Assembly (NCBI RefSeq): GCF_012044895.1
Contig: NZ_CP050695.1
Coordinates: 248,001 to 312,000 of the forward strand
From: Aquisalimonas sp. 2447
GTDB taxonomy: Bacteria > Pseudomonadota > Gammaproteobacteria > Nitrococcales > Aquisalimonadaceae
DNA: 64,000 nt
Direction: 5' to 3'
Part shown: positions 33,608 to 43,658 of the stretch, piece after piece
How the letters are laid out: each line of letters begins with the position of its first letter
Numbering within the stretch: position 1 is the first letter of the stretch
Notes under the pieces: generated by a model
Told to the model about the DNA's origin: nothing
Database searches by the model: none
The model's input: the letters and a program-made list of their open reading frames with translations, nothing else
Translations under genes and position numbers: made by a program

Positions 33608-36364
33608 GTGGCGCCTTCCCTGCCCGTTCTGGATTCCCGCGCATCTCACGTTTTCGTGTGTTTCGCGTGGGCAGTGCTCGCCGTCTTTTCGTCAGCCGCA
33701 CCCGCGCAGCCGTTGGATGCCGGAGCCGAATGGCTGGAAAATCGGCAAAACGTGGACGGCTCCTTCGAGCCTGGTGGCCCGGTGGCGAGCAACCTGCAAT
33801 CGGACGCGGAAGCGGAACTGGCGCTGCTGGTTCTCGACCGTGGGGGATTTGCCCCCGGAGACGGATTGCTCGAGCGGCTCAGTGCGGGGGTCGACGACCA
33901 CACCGAGCTGCTTGCGCTGGCAATCCGCCAGGCCAGCGTGCAGGGCCAACAAGCCCCGACTGAGCTCATTGAGACGCTTCTCGAGCGGCAGCAGCCGGAT
34001 GGCGGTTTCGCCGATGCCCCGGGTCACCCGAGTTCCGTCCAGGCAACTGCCTTTGCCTTGCTCGCGCTGCAATCAGCCGGTCATGAGGCGGATTCGGCGG
34101 TCGAATCCGGGGTGCTGTTTCTCCGCGAACAACAGCAGCACGATGGTGGCTGGGAGGAAATAGAGAGCCTTTCCAGGGTTTATACGAGTGCACTGGCGAC
34201 TCGTGCGCTGTCCCGCTACGCCTCTGCCTTTGGGCTTGGTCCCACTCTCACCGAAGCTCGCGCCTATCTGGTGGCTGAACGCCACAGTGACGGCGGCTAT
34301 GGCACCAGCTGGGAAACGGCACATGCCCTGCTTGCGATTCTCCCGGTAACGCCGCGCGAAGAAGCATTCGAGCCCCCGTTGCAGTGGTTGCTGGGGCAGC
34401 AGGCCAGCGATGGCGACTGGGACGGAGACGTGTACTCGACCGCACTCGCCCTGCGGGCACTACATACCGCACAGCAGCTGGACGGAGGCGAAACCGTTCT
34501 GCCCGACGATCCCGACAAAAGCACGGTTGTCGGCCGGATTACGAGCGCGGCCAACGGCAGGCCCGTGGCTCAGGCCAGCGTGTTCAGGGAAGGGGACGAG
34601 GAACTGGTTGCCAACACGGGCAGCGACGGTGCCTTTGAGCTGGTCGTTCCGGCGGATAAGGACGTCACTCTGGTGTACGCGGCAGACGGTTTCAGCGGTA
34701 CTACGCAGACAGTTCGGGTGAGCCGCTCTGAGCTGGTCGACCTGGGTGAGATCGCACTGATACCCGAGCCTGATACCGGGCGGCTGCTCGGTGCCGTGAC
34801 CGACCGCGAGACAGGTGCACCGGTAGCGGAAGCACAAGCGCGGATATCCGGGGACAGCGCAGCGGAGACCGGCACCGGGAGCCACGGAAATTACGCGTTC
34901 GTGCTGCCGGCGGGCTCGTACACCGTCACCATAACGGCGCCCGGCTACCATCCGGTGAGCGTCGAGTTTCAACTGGCCGTGGCCCAGGACCTCAAGTTCT
35001 CTCCGGGGCTGACCCCGGTATCGGAACCTCCTCCCGGGGATGAGCCCGTGACAGTTACTGGTGAGGTACGTTCCTCCGGTAGCGGTGAGCCACTGGCGGG
35101 CGCATTGGTCTCCAGCGGGGCGCAGGAGGTTGCCACCGACGATACCGGTGGCTTCCGGTTCGATGCCATCGACACCGGCGAACAGACGTTCACGGTGACC
35201 GCGGCAGCCCATGAGGGGGTCTCCCTGACGGTGGCGCTGCCTCCGGGCGGAATTGCCGAACTGGGTGCAATCGAGCTTGAGCCCGTTGAGGCGCCTGATG
35301 GGGTGACGTTGCGGGGCAGGGTATTTGATCGTGCCTCGCAGGCGCCGATAGAAGGCGCCACGATCAACGCGGGAGGCTCGTCGGCGGTCTCCGACGGCGA
35401 TGGACAGTACCGCATTGCCGGGCTCGATGTGGGGCAGACGACTCTGTCCGTGTCCGCGGAAGGCTACCGCAACAGGGAACTATCGTTCACCACGGGCGCC
35501 CATGGCGTCCTGGAACGCTCAATCGGGCTCGATCCGCGTGATCGCGGCGGTCTGCGGCTTTCCAGCCTCCGCGCCGATGCCGACAGTTACGAGGCCCACC
35601 GGGAAGCTGAGCTCGCGCTGGATCTGGAAAACACCGGCCACGAAACCCTGGTGACCCGACTGTACCTTGCCGTGTTCGCTGCCGACGGGGCGTTGCTGTC
35701 CGAAGAGCCGGTCACACCGGGACTGATCGGAGAGCATGGATCGTTGCCGGAGGAGGCGCTGGAAGAGGCCCGTATCCGGCTCGACGGTGGCGAGCAGGTA
35801 ACCGAAACCTTCTCCTGGTTTACCGATGCTCGTCCGCCGGGGGACTACGAGCTTCGGGTGCGGGCCTATGAAGCCTTTGATGGCGAGTTGCTGGCGGAGC
35901 GCAGCCGCACCGTCAGCGTGTTGCCCACGCGCCGGGTCGAATTGCTCTCGGTCCGACCGCAGCCACTGTATTTCCCGCAGGGCGCCAGTGACCCGCTGGG
36001 CTTCACGGTCCTGCTGCAGCATCGCTCCAATGAGGCGTTCACTGTCTCTGGTCAGTTCGAGCTGGCCGACCCCGACGATGAATTCGTGCGTCGCGAAGAT
36101 TTCTCTTTCGATCTCACACCGGAGCAGACGGACCACCGCCTGGATATTCCCGGTAGCGTCTTCCTGGCGCAGCAGCCGGGCGAGCACGCCCTCTCGATCT
36201 CCGTGATCGAAGGCCCCGACCCGGTGATCATTCACGGCGAGTCGCTGTTTGTCGCCCCCGGGACGCGCCTCGAAATCGAGCAGCATCGAAGCCCAGGGAC
36301 GGTTCCCCCGGACGGGGATCACCGCATTGACATCGAAATCCGGTTGCAAGGGAAGGAACAGTAA
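33608..36364 (+). CDS. Secreted protein with cyclase-like repeats and carboxypeptidase-regulatory-like domains
   Basis: This is a 918-residue protein with a GTG start. A signal peptide ends near APAQ (about residue 36). Residues about 40-290 contain terpenoid-cyclase/prenyltransferase-type alpha-toroid repeats (WLENRQNVDGSFEPGG, LLERQQPDGGFADAPGH, LLGQQASDGDWDGDVYST). Four carboxypeptidase-regulatory-like beta domains follow (about 300-650; VVGRITSAANGRPVAQASV, LRGRVFDRASQAPIEGAT and similar). The last 260 residues look Ig-like. No cyclase catalytic acid motif is obvious, so a structural or binding role outside the inner membrane is likely. The next gene starts 2 bases after the stop. Confidence 0.75.
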   Translation: MAPSLPVLDSRASHVFVCFAWAVLAVFSSAAPAQPLDAGAEWLENRQNVDGSFEPGGPVASNLQSDAEAELALLVLDRGGFAPGDGLLERLSAGVDDHTELLALAIRQASVQGQQAPTELIETLLERQQPDGGFADAPGHPSSVQATAFALLALQSAGHEADSAVESGVLFLREQQQHDGGWEEIESLSRVYTSALATRALSRYASAFGLGPTLTEARAYLVAERHSDGGYGTSWETAHALLAILPVTPREEAFEPPLQWLLGQQASDGDWDGDVYSTALALRALHTAQQLDGGETVLPDDPDKSTVVGRITSAANGRPVAQASVFREGDEELVANTGSDGAFELVVPADKDVTLVYAADGFSGTTQTVRVSRSELVDLGEIALIPEPDTGRLLGAVTDRETGAPVAEAQARISGDSAAETGTGSHGNYAFVLPAGSYTVTITAPGYHPVSVEFQLAVAQDLKFSPGLTPVSEPPPGDEPVTVTGEVRSSGSGEPLAGALVSSGAQEVATDDTGGFRFDAIDTGEQTFTVTAAAHEGVSLTVALPPGGIAELGAIELEPVEAPDGVTLRGRVFDRASQAPIEGATINAGGSSAVSDGDGQYRIAGLDVGQTTLSVSAEGYRNRELSFTTGAHGVLERSIGLDPRDRGGLRLSSLRADADSYEAHREAELALDLENTGHETLVTRLYLAVFAADGALLSEEPVTPGLIGEHGSLPEEALEEARIRLDGGEQVTETFSWFTDARPPGDYELRVRAYEAFDGELLAERSRTVSVLPTRRVELLSVRPQPLYFPQGASDPLGFTVLLQHRSNEAFTVSGQFELADPDDEFVRREDFSFDLTPEQTDHRLDIPGSVFLAQQPGEHALSISVIEGPDPVIIHGESLFVAPGTRLEIEQHRSPGTVPPDGDHRIDIEIRLQGKEQ

Positions 36365-36366
36365 CG

Positions 36367-37572
36367 ATGCGTGCGCCGACTACACCCCGCCTGACGGGTC
36401 TGTTGATGGTCCTGGTCTTGGTCCTGCTGACTGTCGGCGAGGCACAGGCGAGCCACTTTCGCTTCGGGCACCTGACCTGGGAGCCGCGACCGGAGATCAG
36501 CCCGACAACGGTGGATTTCAGCCTCACCGTTGCCGCCCGGCGAGGCTTCTACTCGGGGAGTGCCAGCGACGGTCGCGCCCAGGTGGGCGATACGATCAAC
36601 ATGATCTCCACATTGCGTTTCGGTGATGGCACCACCACCAATCCTGACTTTGAGGTCATTGCCTCCAATCCGGAAGAGGACTGGGTGATCGGTGTTGCCC
36701 GCACCGAGGACGGCGACGTCATTCGCAAGACGTATCCGGCTCAAACCGACGGTAATGGTGAGCCATGGCGCGCCCGGATCAGTCAGTGTTGTCGCCTCGG
36801 TGCCCTGCGTAACGCGGGCGGAAGCTTTCGGGTGGAAGCCCGGGTTGATTTGAGTGATGGCCTGCGTTCGCCCCTGAGCAGCATTTCCCCTGTGGTGACC
36901 TGTCAGCGCGGAACGTTGTGTCAGTTCGCGGTGCCGGCAGTGGATCCGGACGGGGAAGGCTTGCGTTGGCGTGATGCCCTGGCCAGCGAGTCCGGTATAT
37001 CCAGCCTACCCAGTGGTGGAGGTCAAACCCTGGCGATTGATGAAGACACCGGCATCATCACCTGGCAGACGAGTCAGCAAACCCCCCTGGGACTCTACAG
37101 CGTGCCTGTGCAGATCGAGGATCTGGACGCCGAGGGGGACGTGCGGAGTTCGGTACCGCTGGAGTTCATCGTCAGTATCCAGGACTTCGCCGACAATGCC
37201 CCGCCGGTATTCGATGTGCCGCCCAGCCCTGCCAGCGGCGAAACGGTCAGCATCCCGCGTGGACGAACACTGGAGTTCATGATCCAGGCCTCGGCCGCTT
37301 TACCACCGATGGCGAGCTCGCCCTGGCTGTCGTTGATGAAGACGACATCGTCGTCAGTGACCTGGGGCTGCGCCCGGTTGAGGAACTTGCGGCCGCGGAG
37401 TCGCGCAGTTTCGATGACCCGGCCTTCGCCACCGCGGGCATCTTGGCCGGCACCTACGTCGTGCGCGCGCAAGCCATTGGCGACACAGGCGATCCCGTGG
37501 CCACGGCGCGGGCACCGTTCGTGGTGGATACGGGCGCCACCGACGGCGATAGTGACCTCTCCGGGCGCGTGA
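36367..37572 (+). CDS. Secreted SHFRFG-type protein, N-terminal part of a frameshifted gene
   Basis: There is a signal peptide (LLMVLVLVLLTVGEAQA) followed by SHFRFGHLTWEPRPEISPTTVDFSLTV, a motif found at the start of secreted proteins with cadherin-like folds. Residues 150-300 resemble cadherin/Ig-type modules (AVPAVDPDGEGLRWRDA, IDEDTGIITWQT). After about residue 305 (near 37285) the translation degrades into Arg/Pro/Ser-rich sequence, while good protein sequence continues in the frame that contains 37299. The true gene therefore very probably spans 36367-39638 with one frame break. The function is unknown. It is tightly linked to the upstream 918-residue protein gene. Confidence 0.7.
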   Translation: MRAPTTPRLTGLLMVLVLVLLTVGEAQASHFRFGHLTWEPRPEISPTTVDFSLTVAARRGFYSGSASDGRAQVGDTINMISTLRFGDGTTTNPDFEVIASNPEEDWVIGVARTEDGDVIRKTYPAQTDGNGEPWRARISQCCRLGALRNAGGSFRVEARVDLSDGLRSPLSSISPVVTCQRGTLCQFAVPAVDPDGEGLRWRDALASESGISSLPSGGGQTLAIDEDTGIITWQTSQQTPLGLYSVPVQIEDLDAEGDVRSSVPLEFIVSIQDFADNAPPVFDVPPSPASGETVSIPRGRTLEFMIQASAALPPMASSPWLSLMKTTSSSVTWGCARLRNLRPRSRAVSMTRPSPPRASWPAPTSCARKPLATQAIPWPRRGHRSWWIRAPPTAIVTSPGA

Positions 37573-39638
37573 CAACGGACCGGAGTGTCTATGACGTGGG
37601 CGATGTGGTGGCCATTCGCGATCGTGTCGGCAACGTTGCGTCCAACGCCACCGCGCAGAGTGTTCGGGTTCAGACCCGGGTCCGAGATCCAGAGGGCGAC
37701 ATTGTCTGGGCGGAAGACGACGAAGTCGCCTTTATTGCCCCGGGTGCGGAGCAGGAACTGACCTATAGCCTGCCACTTGGCCGCGCGGCCCCGGGAGGCT
37801 ATCGCATTGAACTCGCCGTCGATGACGCCGAGGGAAGCCGAGCCGCGGAGGACGTGGCGCGTTTCGACGTACGCTCGACTTCCGAGAGTGGTGTCGGCCT
37901 GGTCGGTGATATCCAGGTCGAGCCCGATCCCGTGCGACGTACCGAGCAGCTGGATCTTCGGGCGCAGCTGCACAATGACGGCAACGCGCTGCTGGAAGAC
38001 CTTCCCGCTGAGCTGCTCATCACCGATGGCGAAACCGGGGAAGTACTGGCCGACTGGGAATTCCCCGGTACCGACCTCGGGGTCGATGGGCAGCGGGTGG
38101 TGACCCGTGAATGGGACGCCGTGACCGAACGTTCCGGCTCACGGTTCGCCGCACTGTTGCGCACCACCGTCGCGGATGAGCCGCGACCGCTTGCGCAGGC
38201 GTGGTTCACCGTTACTGACAAGCTGAATGTGACCGTAGACCGTGCGTCACGTGGCCGCGTGCTGGTCATGGTGGACGGGCCGGCCCGGGCGGCGACGGAT
38301 GGCGAGTGCCGCGAGGCCGACGAGATCGAGCTGGGCGTTGCCGAGCCGCTGGCGCTTGATCCCGACGACCAGGTGCGTGTAGCGCTCTATGACGAGGCTG
38401 GCGGTCTGATCAGCGCTCGCAGCGCCACCGTATCGGGCTTCCAGTCCCGTTGGGCCGAAAGAGGCGAAGCCGGCGAGATTCTCGCCCTGACCCACTTGAC
38501 CCGCGGGCGGGTCCATCTGGCGTTAATGAACCTGGCGGCGGAGAACCCGCAAGGCACCTGGCGCGTGGAGGTGGAGGCCGACGGCAAGCAGGGAATCCGC
38601 CGGTGGGACTCCGGATACTTCGCGGTGGATTGTTCCGGTGTGCCCGCCAATGGCTACGGTGACCTGGAGCGGGTTGCCGCCTGGGCAGCGGGCGCTGCCG
38701 ACCCGCACGGTCCGAAGGATGCGCCGAGCCTGGCGCACCAGCGCCGGCACCTTGAAGCCGCCCTGCGCTCCCGGGGATGGAGTTATCACCTGGCCGTCTC
38801 GGCGGATGACCTGGAACGGGCCCTCGGGTCCGGGCGCTTCAGTGCCTATGCCCTGCTCCACGAGCACGAGAAACTCCCGGAAGCGCTTCAGCATCGCCTG
38901 GTCGAGGCCGTTGATGCGGGCAGCGGGCTGCTTGTGGCCGGTCGGCATGATCAACGCAACGGACAGCTTGATCCCGCGCTCGGGATCGATTTCCGTGGGC
39001 GCCTGCCCCATGCCGACGGCGTCGAGGTGGATGCCCGCGGGGAGTTCGGGGGCGGCACCGCCGGATTCCTGACATCCACCAAACCGCTGAGTGCCCGCCT
39101 CGCTGGCGCCGAGTTGGCAGCCACCTTTACCGGTACCCATCCCGGGCGAGGCCCGGGGGGCGGTCGTGGCGGCGCCCGTCATGGCGAAGAGGTCGCCATT
39201 GCGTACCACAAGCCTGGTACCGGCGTCTCGGGTTACATGGGTTTCGACGTGCTCGCCGAGGCGACGTTGGCACAAGGCGGCTTCTTTGACGATGTGCTCC
39301 TCACGGGGCTTGAGCACATCGCAACGGCTCGAGACAAGGCCGGTTACGGCCCATCAGCGCGAATGCTCACCATCAGAAACCTCGGTGAGGGCACGGAAGG
39401 GCGCTTGCTGCTGCCCGCGGTCCCCGGCGTTGAGGTGGTCGATCCCGGTCCGGGACGTATCACCGGCGAGGGTGGTCTGGATCTGCGTTTTGACATCGCC
39501 GAGAAGGGGACCCTCGCATTCCCGCTCTGGATCGCAGTTGACGATCACGCGCCTGAGACCGTCGAGGCCACGCTGCGCATCGCAACCGCAAGTGGGGTCA
39601 TGGTGGATTACACCACCGTGACGATTCCCCTGCGCTAG
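37296..39638 (+). CDS. C-terminal part of the frameshifted secreted protein
   Basis: From about 37296 this frame reads RFTTDGELALAVVDEDDIVV and continues with good protein sequence to 39638 (about 780 residues). The first canonical start in the frame that I see is TTG 37443, which would lose about 50 good residues. Ig-like/CARDB-type modules occur (IRDRVGNVASNATAQSVRV, GDIQVEPDPVRRTEQLDLR). The last third resembles a Rossmann- or amidotransferase-like fold (SRGWSYHLAVSADDLERAL, GSGLLVAGRHDQRNG). It is probably the C-terminal two thirds of one secreted protein with the preceding entry. A sequencing error, a true inactivating shift, or programmed frameshifting are all possible. Confidence 0.65.
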   Translation, partial: RFTTDGELALAVVDEDDIVVSDLGLRPVEELAAAESRSFDDPAFATAGILAGTYVVRAQAIGDTGDPVATARAPFVVDTGATDGDSDLSGRVTTDRSVYDVGDVVAIRDRVGNVASNATAQSVRVQTRVRDPEGDIVWAEDDEVAFIAPGAEQELTYSLPLGRAAPGGYRIELAVDDAEGSRAAEDVARFDVRSTSESGVGLVGDIQVEPDPVRRTEQLDLRAQLHNDGNALLEDLPAELLITDGETGEVLADWEFPGTDLGVDGQRVVTREWDAVTERSGSRFAALLRTTVADEPRPLAQAWFTVTDKLNVTVDRASRGRVLVMVDGPARAATDGECREADEIELGVAEPLALDPDDQVRVALYDEAGGLISARSATVSGFQSRWAERGEAGEILALTHLTRGRVHLALMNLAAENPQGTWRVEVEADGKQGIRRWDSGYFAVDCSGVPANGYGDLERVAAWAAGAADPHGPKDAPSLAHQRRHLEAALRSRGWSYHLAVSADDLERALGSGRFSAYALLHEHEKLPEALQHRLVEAVDAGSGLLVAGRHDQRNGQLDPALGIDFRGRLPHADGVEVDARGEFGGGTAGFLTSTKPLSARLAGAELAATFTGTHPGRGPGGGRGGARHGEEVAIAYHKPGTGVSGYMGFDVLAEATLAQGGFFDDVLLTGLEHIATARDKAGYGPSARMLTIRNLGEGTEGRLLLPAVPGVEVVDPGPGRITGEGGLDLRFDIAEKGTLAFPLWIAVDDHAPETVEATLRIATASGVMVDYTTVTIPLR

Positions 39639-39736
39639 CAACGCGCTCGAACAAGTCCGCGCCCCGAGCTGTGGGGGAACTTTCGTTTCCCCTGACTCTG
39701 CTTCAGGACAGAACAAAGAGAGAAGGAAATCCCGTT

Positions 39737-42682
39737 ATGTACGACCACGCATTCCTCGGGTGGCTCAATTCGCGGACGCGAACCAAGAGGCTGATCGCGC
39801 TCCTGGTGATTCTCGCCTTTCTCGGCCTGTCCGCCACGCCGACGATTGCAGCCGTGCAGCAGGCCTCCGAGCGCAGGGCCGTTCAGCAAAGCCTGGAACC
39901 CTCGGGCTGGCAAGCCATGGAGCAAACCGTCACGCAGCTCCGCAGAACCTTGCTGGAGTTACGTGGGCATTGGGACGAACGCCGTGATGCCCTTGACCCT
40001 CAAGCCGTCGCTGACCTACTGGATAGAGTCGATCGCCTGCACCAGCGCCTTGAGAGACAGCAGGACAAAGCCCTGGCGCGTGAACAACGGCTTGCCGAGC
40101 GGCTTGCCCGGGGGAACGTGCCCGAGCATGTGCGCGAGCGCCACCGGCAATCCATGGACGGAGTAGGCGAGCGCCTGAATGCGGTGCTGAGCGCCCTCCA
40201 GGGCGTCACGGTCGAAGATCCTGAAACCCTGGGGCCGGACGCTATCGATGCCGCCCTGGGCGCCCTGTCGCCGGACGAGGACGTCCGGCCTGCGCGCGCT
40301 CCCGAGCCACTGCGACTGCCGTCGAAGGCCGTCGAACCAGAGGAAAGGCGTGAACCGCGGACGACCCCCGATGCGTTCATAAAGGACGAACTCAGCAGCC
40401 GGGCCCTGCCGGAACTGGCCGCTCATGGTGAATTCGATCTCGAAGGCCTGCCCGGAGCATCCGAGCCACGCTGGCTTGAAAGTACAGCGGAAGTCACGCT
40501 GACAGAGGCGATCAAGGACAAGGCCGCCGAGCTTGGGCACGACCCGGTACGGATTCACGCCTGGGTGCGCAACAACATCGCCTGGCTGCCGACCTGGGGT
40601 GCGGCGCAGACCGCAGAACACACCCTGTCGTCCCGCCAGGGTAACGCCTTCGATATTGCCTCTTTGCAGATAGCCCTGCTGCGGGCCTCCGATATTCCGG
40701 CCCGCTATGTGCACGGTACCATCGAAGTCGAGGCGGACGCGTTCCGGAACTGGGCCGGCGGTTTCGAGGACATCGGCAACGCGACCGACTTTGCCGCCTC
40801 CGGCGGTATTCCGCTGACGACGCTGGTGCAGGGCGGTGAAGTGCGTCAGGTGCGCATGGAACACATCTGGGTGGAAGCAGCCCTGGACTACTTCCCCTCC
40901 CGGGGCGCGGTCATGGAATCCGCCGACGCCTGGGTGCCGCTTGATTCCTCATTCAAGCAATACGAGTTTTTCGATGGCATCGATGTTGCCGAAGTCACGG
41001 GCATCGACCCGGAGCAGGTTGCCGAGCAGTTCCTTGGCAGCGGCACCCTGAAAGAGGAGGCCGGCTACATTCAGGGCTTTGACGCCGGCATCCTCCAGGC
41101 CACCCAGAACGATGCCGAGGGCGCCCTTGAGGCCCACATCGCGAGTCTGCCCGATGACGCCACCGTCCGCGACGTGCTCGGTGGCCGCGAGATCATTACC
41201 CGTGACTTCACCATGTTGCCCGCACGCCTCCCCAATGCCATCACCACCGTCGGAGCGCGCCACGACGCCCTGCCCGCCGCCCTGCAGCACCGCATCACCT
41301 TTGGCCTGGGCAGGGACATTCTCGGCAACCTGCTCAACACCGTCGAGTTCGCCTGGTCCGAGGTCAACGGCGAGCGCATCACCCTGTCGTTCAGCCCGGC
41401 GACCGCGGATGATGAAGCGGCGCTGGAAGCCCTGCTGCCCGAGGGGGATATCGACGACCCGGCTGATTTGCCGGACACCATCCCGGCGGGCCTGGTAAAT
41501 CTCGTGCCCGAACTGCGCGTGGCCGGTGAGGTGGTCGCCAAGGGCGAGCGCCTGGCCGTGGGCGAGGAGATGGATTTCGCCTTCCGGGTGAACCAGCGCG
41601 GCATCGGTGTCGATACGGCGGGGAAGGATGTGGTCGCGGGGTCGTATCTCCATGTCACCGTCGCCGGTGGCAGTGTGTCTCCGGCACGGCTCGACCGGGT
41701 GCGCCAGCGGGTCGAGGCCACCACCGATGCGCTTGAGTCCGAGAACGAGCAGCACCTTGCCGGCCTGACCCGGGAGGAGCTCCTCGGGGATCTGTTCCAT
41801 GCCGGCATGCTGGGGTACTTCGCCCAGCTCGAGGCATTCAGTCACCAACAGGCGCGGGAAGTGAGCGCACAGGTCAATCTTGCGCCATCAGCGGGCACCT
41901 ATGGCTACACCCCCAATGTCAGCACCCTGTTCGGCATCCCGAGAGCAATCACCCCCGGCGGGGTGACGATGGATCTGGACCGCATCGCCCGCACCGTGAG
42001 CCAGCCGGAGGACCCGGACTTCGACCGGGCGACGCTCAACACCCAGATCGGGGCGCTGACCTCGGCGCTGGAACACGGTATACCGGAGCAGCAGTTCTCG
42101 ACGGAGGATGAACGGGCGGAAGGGATATCGGCGGCCAAGGCGCTGGCGATTGCCAATGCCGAGGGCCAACGGATCTACACTATTGATCAGAGCAACCGCG
42201 ATGAGGCGCTCGCGGCACTGAACCTCTCCAGCGACACCACCTCGGAGATCCGCCAGGCGGTGGATGCCGGCCGGGAAGTGACCACGCACACCGACCCGGT
42301 GGCCGTGCCCGGTTGGCAGGGCGCGGGCTATGTTGTGCTGGACCCCGAGACTGGTAGCGGGGCCTGGTTGATCGAAGGGGGGTTGAATGGTGGGTTCCTT
42401 GATATCGTCAACAATCTTTTCTTTAACTTGTCCGGTGCTGCCGTTGATATCCTAAGCTTCCTAGGAAGAACCATCCAAGCAATTGGAGATTACGCCACTG
42501 CGCTACAGGATGTCTCCCGTCTACTGATTGGTGCGGCGGCCGTTATTAAGGCAGCAGCGACATGGACAGAGACCGAAAGCATTCAAAAGACTGCGATGGC
42601 TGTTGCAATAAACCTCATGGTTTCCTTCGTGGTCGTGGCAACAGTCGCCTTTTTGGCAACTCTGACCATTAGCTTGGCATAG
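39737..42682 (+). CDS. Transglutaminase-fold secreted protein with variable hydrophobic C-terminal tail
   Basis: This is a 981-residue protein. The N-terminal membrane or signal segment is LIALLVILAFLGLSATPTIA. A coiled-coil-like region (about 40-200) precedes a transglutaminase-like core: HAWVRNNIAWLP, RQGNAFDIASLQIALLRA and IPARYVHGTIE (about 285-330), then the His block RMEHIWVEAALDYFPSRGA (about 375) and WVPLDSSFKQYE. The canonical catalytic Cys is replaced (GNAFD), so it is probably not an active protease or transamidase. Near residue 870 the conserved junction YVVLDPETGSGAWLIEGG precedes a tail of about 95 residues with two to three hydrophobic helices. The DNA becomes AT-richer exactly there. 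It is followed by a membrane-protein gene. The ATG 39737 follows AGAAGGAA. Confidence 0.8.
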   Translation: MYDHAFLGWLNSRTRTKRLIALLVILAFLGLSATPTIAAVQQASERRAVQQSLEPSGWQAMEQTVTQLRRTLLELRGHWDERRDALDPQAVADLLDRVDRLHQRLERQQDKALAREQRLAERLARGNVPEHVRERHRQSMDGVGERLNAVLSALQGVTVEDPETLGPDAIDAALGALSPDEDVRPARAPEPLRLPSKAVEPEERREPRTTPDAFIKDELSSRALPELAAHGEFDLEGLPGASEPRWLESTAEVTLTEAIKDKAAELGHDPVRIHAWVRNNIAWLPTWGAAQTAEHTLSSRQGNAFDIASLQIALLRASDIPARYVHGTIEVEADAFRNWAGGFEDIGNATDFAASGGIPLTTLVQGGEVRQVRMEHIWVEAALDYFPSRGAVMESADAWVPLDSSFKQYEFFDGIDVAEVTGIDPEQVAEQFLGSGTLKEEAGYIQGFDAGILQATQNDAEGALEAHIASLPDDATVRDVLGGREIITRDFTMLPARLPNAITTVGARHDALPAALQHRITFGLGRDILGNLLNTVEFAWSEVNGERITLSFSPATADDEAALEALLPEGDIDDPADLPDTIPAGLVNLVPELRVAGEVVAKGERLAVGEEMDFAFRVNQRGIGVDTAGKDVVAGSYLHVTVAGGSVSPARLDRVRQRVEATTDALESENEQHLAGLTREELLGDLFHAGMLGYFAQLEAFSHQQAREVSAQVNLAPSAGTYGYTPNVSTLFGIPRAITPGGVTMDLDRIARTVSQPEDPDFDRATLNTQIGALTSALEHGIPEQQFSTEDERAEGISAAKALAIANAEGQRIYTIDQSNRDEALAALNLSSDTTSEIRQAVDAGREVTTHTDPVAVPGWQGAGYVVLDPETGSGAWLIEGGLNGGFLDIVNNLFFNLSGAAVDILSFLGRTIQAIGDYATALQDVSRLLIGAAAVIKAAATWTETESIQKTAMAVAINLMVSFVVVATVAFLATLTISLA

Positions 42683-42796
42683 GTGTCGCAGCCGCGTTTG
42701 TGGAAGCGGCTCTAGATCGAAGGTTTGTAATTCGTCTTCTGTATGGAGGTTGGGCAGAAGATTTGGACTTAAGCATTGACAAGGCCAGGGCGTGAT

Positions 42797-43579
42797 ATGT
42801 ACCGAATGCTCGTGACATGTGTCTGGCTTATCGGTTTTTCGGCCACTGTTTTTGGGGCGAGCTTTGCTGTTGTGCTTCTCCTTATTATCTCTGACCTTGG
42901 TGCGGAGTCTGCCGCATTGGTCGATGGATTCATCGTTGCGGCGATATCGGTTGCTTCCATCGCGTTGGCGGTCGGCGTACGGAGTGTATGGCCCAAGTTT
43001 GTGTTTACACGCGAGGGCTATCGTCAAACCGTTACTGGTGTAGGCGGTCTGGTTTGGTCCAAGAGTCGATTTTCACGCGCTTATTTTGGTGACATCGAGG
43101 TTGGTTACTGTTTCCCGCGTGATTTTATTTTCTTTAATCTGCAGTGGAGTCCGCCGCGTCACTCACGATTTCGTCGTCATATCCAGAGTAAAATCGAATC
43201 GAGTAGTGGCTGGATCTCGGCCACATATCTATGGCGTATCGCGGAGAACCTGGTTCCTCTGGTCATACGGATTGTTCCGTATCGAAGACATGACAGGCGT
43301 ATCCGCGACCTCCGCGAGCGACTGGCCTCCGAATCGGACGGCCGGGTCGTCGAGACCTGGATTCAGCGGTTACGCGACGGGGAGACGAAGGTTTGCCTAC
43401 TTGGCGACCACTCCGGGGTGGAGCCTGAGCCTGGAGATGATGTCTTCGTGCTGGTTTACGTCGAGCCCTGGCGCGCATCGATTTTCGAGCGCTTGATCGG
43501 GGTGGCTGCTGAGTTTGCGGAGCCCCGCACGGATGGGAAGCGGTTGAGCGGCCCCGGATGGCCGGCGAAATTCTATTGA
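42797..43579 (+). CDS. Membrane protein, candidate immunity partner of the preceding tail
   Basis: This is a 260-residue protein I do not recognise. Two N-terminal hydrophobic helices (MLVTCVWLIGFSATVFGASFAVVLLLII and FIVAAISVASIALAVG, given as two segments) are followed by a basic/aromatic soluble part (WPKFVFTREGYRQTV, YFGDIEVGYCFPRDFIFFNL). Base composition is AT-richer than flanking core genes. It lies about 115 bases after the tail of the transglutaminase-fold protein, where an immunity gene would be expected in a polymorphic toxin locus. The ATG at 42797 follows AGGG; a TTG at 42776 is an alternative. The immunity role is inference only. Confidence 0.6.
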   Translation: MYRMLVTCVWLIGFSATVFGASFAVVLLLIISDLGAESAALVDGFIVAAISVASIALAVGVRSVWPKFVFTREGYRQTVTGVGGLVWSKSRFSRAYFGDIEVGYCFPRDFIFFNLQWSPPRHSRFRRHIQSKIESSSGWISATYLWRIAENLVPLVIRIVPYRRHDRRIRDLRERLASESDGRVVETWIQRLRDGETKVCLLGDHSGVEPEPGDDVFVLVYVEPWRASIFERLIGVAAEFAEPRTDGKRLSGPGWPAKFY

Positions 43580-43658
43580 ACGCGGAGGCTGCGAGCGTGC
43601 AAGGCTGTGATCTAGACGCTCGAGCGCGAGCAGGATTTGGCGATCGATTACATCCCAT

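Noticed and set aside
42776-42796. TTG start for the candidate immunity gene
   Set aside because: The ATG at 42797 has a better placed AGGG and begins right at the hydrophobic segment; the TTG remains only an alternative.
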